Shown: positions 1-7,704 of the stretch, one piece after another
Numbering within the stretch: position 1 is the stretch's first letter
How the letters are laid out: each line of letters begins with the position of its first letter
Assembly: GCF_014651515.1 (NCBI RefSeq)
Contig: NZ_BMXA01000001.1
Span: forward strand, 744,001 to 808,000
DNA length: 64,000 nucleotides
Direction: 5' to 3'
Source of the DNA: Arenicella chitinivorans
GTDB lineage: Bacteria > Pseudomonadota > Gammaproteobacteria > Arenicellales > Arenicellaceae
The notes under the pieces: generated by a model
The model's input: the letters and a program-made list of their open reading frames with translations, nothing else
What the model was told of the DNA's origin: nothing
The model's database searches: none
Program-made: the position numbers and the translations under genes

Positions 1-1275
1 GTATCGACCAATAACGCACCGGACTGGACCTTCGCCGACACCGTTCAAAACCAGACGTTTGTGGAGCTCAAACATGCAATCACGGACAGCTGGATGTTCA
101 ATGCGATATTGACTCGTAATACCACGGACTACGAGTCGGAGTTGTTTTATGTGTACGGGGTTCCGGATCGAGAGACCGAAGTCGGCTTGTTCGGGTACGC
201 CAGTGGTTATGAGCGCGAAGAAGAGCAGAACAATATCGACCTGTACTTCTCTGGCGATTTCAGCCTAGCCGATCGAACGCACCAACTTGTATTGGGTTAT
301 AACAATTCTGATACCGAATTGTACGAGGCCTCCTTTTATGACCCGGTCAATGGTTATCCGGTACTTGGTAGCGATTGGGCTTTGGGTTTGTCACCGCAAC
401 CCAATTTCAGCTTTTTCGATCCGGCTGCATCCTCCAGTGATATCGATTACAGCCAGGAAGCGTTCTACGTTGCGTCGCGGTTAAATGTGCATGGCAACGT
501 GTCGCTGCTGCTTGGCGCGCGTGCTACCGAGTTGAAACAATCGGGCCTTAGCTATGGTGGTGCGGCAAATGCAGACGCCAAGGAAACTGTGCCTTATTAC
601 GGCATCACTTACCGAGTACTTGACGACGTGATGCTCTATGGTAGCTATAGCGAAGTGTTCAAACAGCAAACTTGGGTGAATGCTGACCTGTTGCCGCTGG
701 GCGCGACATTGGGTGAGAGTTCAGAGTTCGGGATTAAGAAATCGTTCAACGATGAACGTGCTGTGTTGACGGTTGCGTACTTCTCTTCGGATCAGCGTAA
801 TTTCGGCAACTTCGTCGGCCGTAATGAGCAGAATATCGCGATCTATGAAGGTATTACATTAGAGAGTAGTGGTTACGAGATTGAGTTTTCCGGTGAATTG
901 TTTGACGGTTTAAATATCGGTGCCGGTTTTACTGACGTGAGCGTCGAAGACCAATCAGGCGCTGATATTCGCAACTTTATTCCCAAGAAATTACTCAAAC
1001 TCTCTGCCTCCTACGCGGTACCGGCAGTCGATGGACTGAAAGTCGGGGGCATTGTTAAGTGGCAGGATGACATCACAACCGAAGATAAACGGGTTGATCA
1101 AGATGCCTTCACACTGCTGGATCTGGCCGTGCACTACCAGTTGAATGAGAACGTGAGTTTCTCAATGAACTTAGAAAACGTGACGGATGAAAAATACTTT
1201 CAGAGTCTGTACTGGGACCAGGCTTATTACGGTGCACCGCGCAATGTATCGGCATCGGTGCGTTGGAAGTACTAA
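1..1275 (+). CDS. TonB-dependent receptor, C-terminal part (5' end outside window)
   Basis: The frame is open from base 1, so the N-terminal signal peptide, plug domain and first barrel strands lie upstream of the window. What is visible is about 424 residues of alternating amphipathic beta strands rich in Tyr, Asn and Gly. The chain ends in an aromatic-terminated strand (SVRWKY), the usual outer-membrane barrel signature. The motif NLENVTDEKYFQS near the end is the last-strand hallmark of TonB-dependent siderophore receptors. Such proteins import ferric siderophores or similar ligands across the outer membrane using TonB energy. The next gene encodes a PepSY membrane protein, a common partner of iron receptors. 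The family is secure; the ligand is unknown. Confidence 0.9.
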   Translation, partial: VSTNNAPDWTFADTVQNQTFVELKHAITDSWMFNAILTRNTTDYESELFYVYGVPDRETEVGLFGYASGYEREEEQNNIDLYFSGDFSLADRTHQLVLGYNNSDTELYEASFYDPVNGYPVLGSDWALGLSPQPNFSFFDPAASSSDIDYSQEAFYVASRLNVHGNVSLLLGARATELKQSGLSYGGAANADAKETVPYYGITYRVLDDVMLYGSYSEVFKQQTWVNADLLPLGATLGESSEFGIKKSFNDERAVLTVAYFSSDQRNFGNFVGRNEQNIAIYEGITLESSGYEIEFSGELFDGLNIGAGFTDVSVEDQSGADIRNFIPKKLLKLSASYAVPAVDGLKVGGIVKWQDDITTEDKRVDQDAFTLLDLAVHYQLNENVSFSMNLENVTDEKYFQSLYWDQAYYGAPRNVSASVRWKY

Positions 1276-1285
1276 ACATTCTAAG

Positions 1286-1301
1286 CAAAACATGTGTTTT
1301 G
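1286..1301. repeat. short perfect inverted repeat between receptor and PepSY gene
   Basis: CAAAACA and TGTTTTG flank a TG centre, giving a 16-bp dyad 10 bases after the receptor stop codon. It could form a weak AT-rich hairpin or be a protein-binding site. There is no following T-run, so a terminator is doubtful and read-through into the next gene is likely. Confidence 0.3.
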
Positions 1302-1355
1302 GCGTTGCCTGTTGTTGTGATGGGCAGCGCATTCTATTTTTAAATCAGGTGGTTT

Positions 1356-2489
1356 ATGCGTCGCACCCTTTTTAAGCTTCACAGTTATTTGGCTCTGATT
1401 GCGCTGATCCCATTGGTGATCGTGTCGCTGACCGGCAGTATTTTGGTGTTCAAGACCGAGATCGACCAATTCCTGATGCCGAATGCTGCAGCTTTGCCGT
1501 ATCACCAGCAGTCCGGCGTGATATTCTCGCGTAAAAACCACAACGAATTACAGTCGAATATTGAACAAGCCTTCCCAGAGTATATCCTTGGTGCTTGGGA
1601 GGTGTTCACCGATGGCAAGCAAGCCGATCGAGTCTACCTAGTTAAAAAAAACACAGACGATTGGTTCAAAGTGTATTTTGATCCACACGCGAACCAGGTG
1701 CTCAGTGCCCCCGTGTCGACGACCTCAAACTTGACTGATTGGTTGTTAAACCTGCATTACACATTTCTGCTCAATGGTCTTGGTGATGAGCACTCGCAGT
1801 GGGGTACGATTATTGGCTTGGTCGCGGCATTGATCCTGACTTTTCTGGGGATCAGTGGCCTGATAATTCATCGCAAATTTTGGCTGAATCTATTCAGCTT
1901 ACGTTGGCATAAAAGCTTGCGCGTGTTCTCAGGTGATCTGCATCGACTGATCGGTGCATGGGCGTCGCCCGTGATCCTGATTCTTGGAATCACTGGCATC
2001 TACTTCAATGCGCTGGAGTATTACCATGAGGTATTTGAACACCCGAGTGACGAGCACTACTATCCAACGGCAGCGTTGTATGATCCGTCGATCGATTTCC
2101 AGTCGCTGATTGATGACAGTCGGTCACAACTTGACGCGTTTACTCCAACCTATCTGCTGTATCCGTATGAGCCGGAAGTGCATTTTACGGTGTTCGGGCA
2201 CCAACCAAGCGTGAATCCATTTGCCAGCGATTACTCGTCCACCGTGACCTATGACCGCGAGAGTGGTGTGCTTATGGCTGCAATCGACGGTCGTGATGCC
2301 AATGCGGTAATCAAAGTCACTGATAGTTTTCGAGAGCTGCACTTTGGCTCTTTCGGAGGTCTTTTCAGCAAGCTTCTCTGGTGCATCCTCGGACTTTCCC
2401 CGCTTATTTTGGGCATTACCGGTGTCTATATCTGGTCGCATCGGCGATCCAAAAAGAAACGATCTGCGATGGCTTACGCTACCAGTTAG
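1356..2489 (+). CDS. PepSY-associated transmembrane protein (PiuB-like)
   Basis: A 377-residue inner-membrane protein of the PepSY_TM family. The N-terminus has a conserved RRTLFKLHSYLAL start followed by a membrane helix (about residues 10-32). Further helices lie near residues 145-170 (GTIIGLVAALILTFLGISGLI), 198-215 and 340-362, separated by periplasmic PepSY-like segments. The second HRLIGAWASP motif, around residue 195, is also typical. Members often sit beside siderophore receptors and are proposed to help reduce or release ferric iron in the periplasm. It lies 80 bases downstream of the TonB receptor on the same strand, supporting co-transcription. The biochemical role is inferred from family and context. 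Confidence 0.88.
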   Translation: MRRTLFKLHSYLALIALIPLVIVSLTGSILVFKTEIDQFLMPNAAALPYHQQSGVIFSRKNHNELQSNIEQAFPEYILGAWEVFTDGKQADRVYLVKKNTDDWFKVYFDPHANQVLSAPVSTTSNLTDWLLNLHYTFLLNGLGDEHSQWGTIIGLVAALILTFLGISGLIIHRKFWLNLFSLRWHKSLRVFSGDLHRLIGAWASPVILILGITGIYFNALEYYHEVFEHPSDEHYYPTAALYDPSIDFQSLIDDSRSQLDAFTPTYLLYPYEPEVHFTVFGHQPSVNPFASDYSSTVTYDRESGVLMAAIDGRDANAVIKVTDSFRELHFGSFGGLFSKLLWCILGLSPLILGITGVYIWSHRRSKKKRSAMAYATS

Positions 2490-2614
2490 TCGATCTAGTG
2501 ATCTCCGATAAATCGTGTTTTTTTTGCTAGGTGACGTTGACGTTTGGCAGTACTATTACGCCCAGTTAACTCAGCATACGGCGCTACTTGGCGCGTTAAT
2601 AGAAGAACACGAAT

Positions 2615-3307
2615 TTGGATGCGATTGATCAGACATTAGCTCCCATGACAGTTTTTCCGGTAGCAACTCCGTTGCCCGGCGACGAACTTTTATTTGAGCA
2701 AATTGCACAGGATATCGAAACCCAAGGCTTTAGTGTTCAAGCTGGCGCGATGCCAGCCGAAGTTACCGATGCGTTGTATCAACATGCACAGCGTATACAG
2801 GAGACCAAGTTTGTGGAGGCGGGGATTGGTCGTGGTGATGACTACCTTAAAAATGAGTTTGTTCGCACTGACGCGATTTGCTGGATCACCGGTGAATCAG
2901 ACGCTGGTCGACACTGGAACGCGTGGACCGCGGATCTGCAGGCGTATTTGAATCGACGTCTTTTCCTTGGCTTATTCTCATTCGAGAGTCATTTCGCACA
3001 CTACTCACCAGGTGATTACTATAAACGTCACTACGATGCGTTTCGTGGGGAAACCAATCGCGTCTTATCGGTGGTTGCCTACCTCAATCCGGGGTGGACT
3101 GCACACGATGGCGGGGAACTGGTGTTGTATCACAGTGACACGGATCGAACTGGAACCCGTGTGGTGCCTTTATACGGAACTTTGGCCGTGTTTCTAAGCG
3201 AAGAATTTCCACATGAAGTCTTACCCGCATCACGAGATCGTTACTCTGTGGCTGGCTGGTATCGGGTCAATACCTCGATCAACGGTAAAGTTGATCCGCC
3301 TCGATAG
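2615..3307 (+). CDS. Fe(II)/2-oxoglutarate-dependent dioxygenase (SM-20/PKHD type)
   Basis: A 230-residue prolyl-4-hydroxylase-fold oxygenase. The iron triad is visible as H139-x-D141 (RHYDAF) and H200 (FPHEV). R209 or R210 would bind 2-oxoglutarate, and LNPGW and DGGEL match the jelly-roll strands of SM-20/PiuC-like proteins. The longest frame starts at a TTG with AGAAGA 9 bases upstream; an in-frame ATG at 2645 has no good ribosome site, so the start is uncertain. It follows the PepSY gene by 125 bases, completing a receptor/PepSY/oxygenase set reminiscent of PiuA-PiuB-PiuC. The substrate is unknown. Confidence 0.87.
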   Translation: MDAIDQTLAPMTVFPVATPLPGDELLFEQIAQDIETQGFSVQAGAMPAEVTDALYQHAQRIQETKFVEAGIGRGDDYLKNEFVRTDAICWITGESDAGRHWNAWTADLQAYLNRRLFLGLFSFESHFAHYSPGDYYKRHYDAFRGETNRVLSVVAYLNPGWTAHDGGELVLYHSDTDRTGTRVVPLYGTLAVFLSEEFPHEVLPASRDRYSVAGWYRVNTSINGKVDPPR

Positions 3308-3574
3308 TCTTCCGCTGTCACTGTACCGCCGTTTCCATCATCACTATTAAGGATAGTGTATAGCTGGGGCAGCACGTATGCTGCCTACGCTTGGTGAGGA
3401 ATTACCGAGCATTTTACGGGAGGTCGTTGAACAGCATGACGCTGCGCACACTGGGATGGTGTGAAAAGGAAATAAAGTAAGTAGGGGTCATTCACCGCTG
3501 CCAGTCTGGTGTGGTTGTCACTCACCTTCCATCTACTTAACTGATGTCTTAAGGACAATAAAAGGAGCAATTAA

Positions 3575-5185
3575 ATGGAACCTAATATATTAACGCACGT
3601 GGAGCTCAAAGAGCTGCGTCATTACCACGACTGGTATCGCTATCTGCGCAAAACCAAGCTGCGCGTACTGATGGTAATTGATGGCGGGCTTACCAGCATC
3701 AATACGGTCTACGAGTACATGCAGGGCAAGACTTTAGGCTGCACGCAGATTTCGGTCAAACGTGCCGTGTATGGATACGGTGGTGGTAATGTGGTCATTG
3801 ACGATACCCCAGGTGACAACGATCCCCACTACAGTAATTTCAAGTTTACATCTCAGAAAGCCAATGGGCAGTTGATTTTGAATGATTTTGACGTGATGTT
3901 CATTTTTGCCATTGAATCGAGTAGTACCGCATTGCCTGATGATCAGCTCGCCGCATTGCACGAGTGGATGAACGCAGGGCACGGTGTGTTCGCTACCGGC
4001 GACCATTCCACATTGGGGCAGCGCTTGGCGAGTAAGATTCCTCGAGTTGGAAGCATGCGTAAATGGACCACGACGGATGGTGTTCCACCTGGTAGTGGCG
4101 AGGACCGTATTGATACTAACCAGCCTGATCCTACCGATGCCGCACAAATGGCTGGCACCGGCTTGGTGCCAAATACAGCACAAAGTGATGAGTATCCGCA
4201 AACCATAACAGCGCTGCCGTTCAAGAAGCTTTACACGAGTCCTTTCAGACGGCTTCATTATCCGCATGAAATTTTGTGCCATCCAAAGTATGGCGTCATC
4301 AATGTGATGCCGGACCATCCGCATGAAGGTGAATGTGAAAAACCCGCGTCCATCACCTTAAACGCGGCCGTTCCGTTTTCCACGACTGTGGCGAATACGG
4401 ACGAGTATCCGGAAGTAGGGGGCAACCGTGAGCGACCGCGTATCATTGCGACCGGTAAGAATTCGCACCAATACAATTTACAAAAGGGCGAGGTTAAACA
4501 ATACACCTTCGATATGATCAGTGCATATGACGGTCATAAAGCCAACGTCGGTCGCGTTGTGGTGGACTCCACCTGGCACCACTGGTTTGGTATGAATGTC
4601 GATGGGATCAAAGCTGCCGGTGGTAAAAACTGGGCCAAAATTGGGCGCTATTTTCTCAATGTTGCTAAGTACCTCGCGCCCAAGGGTTTGTACAAAAATC
4701 GTTGCACATTTGATGTGTTGGACGCGCAGTTTGACTACCCATTTATTGAGGAGTACGTCTACGATTTCGGGCGCGATTCGATTTACGACATTGGCCGTAG
4801 TTTCAACGCATCTCTCGTTCGTCGTTGGGGAAAATGCGGTGTGCTTAAGTTTGTATTACAGAATATTTGCGTTGTTAGACCTTGGCTCTGTAAGCTGCTT
4901 GAAAAAGAGTTAATCCCGCGAATCGACATTGACCCTGTGTGTTTGAGTTGCCCACCGCATGAGTTGTTGATTGATTACGTGTTAGGTGGCATCGCGATTC
5001 AAACCCAGGAAGTTCGAGAGTCGCTTAAAATGCAGTTCGCTGGTCAAGATGTCAAGCGGAGCGCCATTAAGGTGGAAGAGCTGGATGAGTTGATTCAAAA
5101 AGGCACGGAATATGGTGTCAACGCTTTCCTCGAACAACTCAAAGCGGACGTTGCTAAAACGGAAAAGGCATGGCTTAGTCAATAA
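3575..5185 (+). CDS. conserved-looking protein of unknown function, possible ThuA/GATase-like N-terminus
   Basis: A 536-residue protein with a strong ribosome site (AAGGAG about 10 bases before ATG). No signal peptide or membrane helix is visible, so it is probably cytoplasmic. Residues 28-150 alternate hydrophobic strands and helices: RVLMVIDGG, a long insert, DFDVMFIFAIESS, then LHEWMNAGHGVFATGDHSTLG. That pattern resembles ThuA or class I glutamine amidotransferase folds, where GHGVFATGDH would be the strand-turn after the central strand. No nucleophilic Cys elbow is seen. A later stretch (RVVVDSTWHHWFG) is His/Trp rich. It has its own promoter gap and terminator, so it is a single-gene unit. 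I do not recognise the family. Confidence 0.75.
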   Translation: MEPNILTHVELKELRHYHDWYRYLRKTKLRVLMVIDGGLTSINTVYEYMQGKTLGCTQISVKRAVYGYGGGNVVIDDTPGDNDPHYSNFKFTSQKANGQLILNDFDVMFIFAIESSSTALPDDQLAALHEWMNAGHGVFATGDHSTLGQRLASKIPRVGSMRKWTTTDGVPPGSGEDRIDTNQPDPTDAAQMAGTGLVPNTAQSDEYPQTITALPFKKLYTSPFRRLHYPHEILCHPKYGVINVMPDHPHEGECEKPASITLNAAVPFSTTVANTDEYPEVGGNRERPRIIATGKNSHQYNLQKGEVKQYTFDMISAYDGHKANVGRVVVDSTWHHWFGMNVDGIKAAGGKNWAKIGRYFLNVAKYLAPKGLYKNRCTFDVLDAQFDYPFIEEYVYDFGRDSIYDIGRSFNASLVRRWGKCGVLKFVLQNICVVRPWLCKLLEKELIPRIDIDPVCLSCPPHELLIDYVLGGIAIQTQEVRESLKMQFAGQDVKRSAIKVEELDELIQKGTEYGVNAFLEQLKADVAKTEKAWLSQ

Positions 5186-5209
5186 TCCGTCGTTGTTTTA
5201 ATCTAAGGG

Positions 5210-5234
5210 CCCCAAAGTTATGTCGACTTTGGGG
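5210..5234 (+). terminator. rho-independent terminator after the 3575-5185 gene
   Basis: CCCCAAAGT (5210-5218) and ACTTTGGGG (5226-5234) form a perfect 9-bp stem with a 7-base loop, followed by TCTTACTTTAT. It lies 25 bases after the stop codon. The U tract is interrupted, but stem strength and position support termination. Confidence 0.75.
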
Positions 5235-5368
5235 TCTTACTTTATCGACTAAGACAAAAGTCGACCAAAAGCCTAAAAATTTATCAGCCGCGCCGCCGCC
5301 GTCAGGTGCCGCGAAACGTTATACTTATTGGATAAATAATATAAGCCTGATGGGTAAAAGGAGAAAAA

Positions 5369-6337
5369 ATGGATCGATTAAAGTGTCTTGTTATAACGAA
5401 CTTGTTTTTGGCAGCGAGTGTGGGAACGCTCACAGCGGAGGCGGGAAATCCGCTGGACTTTGGCAGTAGTATTCGTACTGCTGACCCCTCTGGACACGTC
5501 TGGTCGGACGGTAAGATGTATTTATATACCTCGCATGATGAAGAGTGTCAGCCCGATTTTTACATGAAAAACTGGCATACCTTTTCATCATCAAACCTAG
5601 TGGACTGGGTAGATCACGGGCCGAGTCTATCGGTCAATGAGCTGACGTGGGCAGATAACTTTGCCTGGGCGCCAGATGCGGCTTATAAAAATGGCAAGTA
5701 TTACCTCATCTTTCCAGCCGGTACGGGTTATAAAGATCGCGTCCACCCAGAGAAAAGCACTAAGTGGATGGGAATTGGTGTGGCCGAGAGTGATTCGCCA
5801 ACTGGCCCATTCAAAGACATGATTGGTGCGCCGCTCTGGACGGATCCCTATGCCAATGACCCCAGTCTTTTTATTGATGATGACGGTCGTGCGTTTCTCT
5901 ATTTTCACGGCCAAGGTGCGGATTACCAAGTGATTGAGATGGCTGAGGATATGCGCAGTGTGAAAGGCGATTTCATCAAAATGGATATGGGCGGATATGA
6001 ACCCAAGATGGAAGGCCCCTGGGTATTCAAGCGGCAAGGGCTTTACTACTTCACCATGCCTGAAAATAACCGCAAGTTAACCTACTACACCAGTAAAAGT
6101 CCGACCGGCCCCTGGGCGTATGAGGGTGTCATCATGGAGTCCGAAGGCGGTAACAACCATCATTCAATCGTCGAGTTCAAGGGACAGTGGATTCTGTTTT
6201 ATCATCGCTGGCTCGACCTCAATTCTACCTGTCATCGCAAACAGCGTCACGTGGCCGCCGAGTATCTTTATTTCAATGACGATGGCTCGATTCAGCAAGT
6301 AGAACGCACGGACGCAGGCGTTTCCGCCATCGAATAG
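5369..6337 (+). CDS. secreted glycoside hydrolase family 43 enzyme
   Basis: A 322-residue five-blade beta-propeller glycosidase with a signal peptide (MDRLKCLVITNLFLAASVGTL, cleavage near AEA, residue 25). The expected GH43 acids are visible: D39 in TADPSGHVW (general base), D103 in AWAPD (pKa modulator) and E215 in KMEGPW (general acid). Blade motifs such as GKYYLIFPAG and HHSIVEFKGQW are also typical. GH43 enzymes remove arabinose, xylose or galactose units from arabinan, xylan or pectin side chains. A GGAG ribosome site precedes the ATG. Its closeness to the pectate lyase at 7705-11226 suggests attack on pectin side chains, but exact specificity cannot be read from sequence. Confidence 0.88.
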   Translation: MDRLKCLVITNLFLAASVGTLTAEAGNPLDFGSSIRTADPSGHVWSDGKMYLYTSHDEECQPDFYMKNWHTFSSSNLVDWVDHGPSLSVNELTWADNFAWAPDAAYKNGKYYLIFPAGTGYKDRVHPEKSTKWMGIGVAESDSPTGPFKDMIGAPLWTDPYANDPSLFIDDDGRAFLYFHGQGADYQVIEMAEDMRSVKGDFIKMDMGGYEPKMEGPWVFKRQGLYYFTMPENNRKLTYYTSKSPTGPWAYEGVIMESEGGNNHHSIVEFKGQWILFYHRWLDLNSTCHRKQRHVAAEYLYFNDDGSIQQVERTDAGVSAIE

Positions 6338-6368
6338 TCACGCCTGCCTTGCAGTCAACGTACTGATT

Positions 6369-7460
6369 TTACTCAGTGCTGAGAAAGGTGGCAAAAAATA
6401 CTTGGGCAAAGGCTGAACGCGCTACTTCGGCTTTGTCCAACGCGTTATGCCACCAGATACCCTCGCTGTTCGCGAGCATGATTAGGCTCACATCTTGGTC
6501 GAGTACCTTGATGTACAGAGACGAAGAGCGGTTTTCCCACCAGCCTGAGTGCCAGGCCAACAGGTGATCCTGGTAGTCTTCGATGAACCACCCAATGCCA
6601 TACGGTGCCAGTGTGCCATTTTTTAGCGGCGTTGGACTGAACATGACTTGGCGTGCGTCCGCACTGAGTAATTCACCACGATCCAGCGCGATATCAAATT
6701 TTGCCAAATCGACTACCGTGGAATGCACACCACCGGCAGCCCCATCACCTTGCGGTGATCCCGGAGCAGCGAGGACCGCGTTACCGTCGTTATCGAGGGA
6801 ATAATAGCTAGGCAGGCGCCGCTGCATCGCTTGCGGTAATGGGCGTTCACGGTGTGTGCGCGCAGATTGGTGCATTTGGGTCGGTGTGAATACATTTTGA
6901 ACCACTAGTTCAGAAAAGCTCTGTTCGACCACTGCCATAATTGGACGTGAGGCCCAGGAGAACAGGACTGGGTTGTAACTGAAGTTGGTGCCGGGCTGCT
7001 GGGTGGCGGTGTGCGTCAGTAAATGTCGCAGGGTGTGAGTAGCGGGCTCGCAACTCAGGTCTTTTGCAAAAATGGACGGCTGCTGTGAGAATGCTTCACA
7101 AAATCCGCGCCAATCACTGTATTCCGCTATGGGCCGATCCAAGTCGATCTGCTTGGCGTCGACCAGTTGCATCGCTGCCACGCCCGAGATCGGCTTAGTC
7201 ACCGAGGCGATATCGTACGGGGTATCCGCAGCGGCCAGAATTTTTTGCTCAAGGTTGGTGTAGCCAAGGCCGGCGGCGACTAACAGCTGCTGATCTTTGA
7301 CTACGGCGACGGACAAACCGGGAATCCGAGCTTGTATTCGGAGTGCGTCGATTTCTTTCAAAAAGTCGCTCAGATTGACTGGCGGTGGGGTGGCCTCGGC
7401 GTCGAAAGGCGAACAGATTAATAAGACTAGTAATGCGATGTGGCAGAGCAGTGACTTCAT
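6369..7460 (-). CDS. secreted serine hydrolase, beta-lactamase/class C family
   Basis: A 363-residue penicillin-binding-protein-like hydrolase. The SxxK motif is S-V-T-K in YDIASVTKPISG, a YxN-type motif is seen in NFSYNPVLFS, and the third motif is HSG in LAWHSGWW. I placed the start at the ATG ending at 7460 rather than the longer frame from 7505. It is preceded by GGAG and begins a clean signal peptide (MKSLLCHIALLVLLICSPFDAEA). Family members include D-aminopeptidases, esterases and beta-lactamase-like proteins of unknown substrate. It converges with the GH43 gene with a 31-base gap. Deacetylation or de-esterification of polysaccharide is possible but unproven. Confidence 0.85.
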   Translation of the reverse strand: MKSLLCHIALLVLLICSPFDAEATPPPVNLSDFLKEIDALRIQARIPGLSVAVVKDQQLLVAAGLGYTNLEQKILAAADTPYDIASVTKPISGVAAMQLVDAKQIDLDRPIAEYSDWRGFCEAFSQQPSIFAKDLSCEPATHTLRHLLTHTATQQPGTNFSYNPVLFSWASRPIMAVVEQSFSELVVQNVFTPTQMHQSARTHRERPLPQAMQRRLPSYYSLDNDGNAVLAAPGSPQGDGAAGGVHSTVVDLAKFDIALDRGELLSADARQVMFSPTPLKNGTLAPYGIGWFIEDYQDHLLAWHSGWWENRSSSLYIKVLDQDVSLIMLANSEGIWWHNALDKAEVARSAFAQVFFATFLSTE

Positions 7461-7640
7461 ATCCGTGCGGTCTCCGTGTGTGTGCTGCGCATTCAGAAAT
7501 ATCAAGTTACGCGGCGAAGAAGGGCAGGTTTCTAACCACGCCCACAGTGCGGTGAATTATGGACAACAGTAGCAGAGAGTCACGCTGCAAAGCCAGCGCC
7601 ATGATTCGGAAGTGGCGCTAGTAACTCGGCTTATTTAAAG

Positions 7641-7692
7641 AGAATCAGAGGGGAATGGCTGATTCTACGGCCAGCAATTGCTGGCCGTAGAA
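7641..7692. repeat. two overlapping hairpins, including a 30-bp perfect palindrome, 3' of the pectate lyase gene
   Basis: Bases 7663-7692 form a perfect palindrome with no spacer, centred between 7677 and 7678 on AATT. An adjacent stem pairs 7641-7648 (AGAATCAG) with 7659-7666 (CTGATTCT) around a 10-base loop. The two structures share 7663-7666, so they exclude each other. Read on the minus strand, the second hairpin is followed by CTTTAAAT, so together they may terminate the pectate lyase transcript or protect its 3' end. Confidence 0.6.
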
Positions 7693-7704
7693 CAGGTTGG
7701 TGGG

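Noticed and set aside
3734-4324. 196-codon minus-strand frame inside the 3575-5185 gene
   Set aside because: Shadow of a well-supported plus-strand gene with a strong ribosome site and terminator; no domain pattern in the translation.
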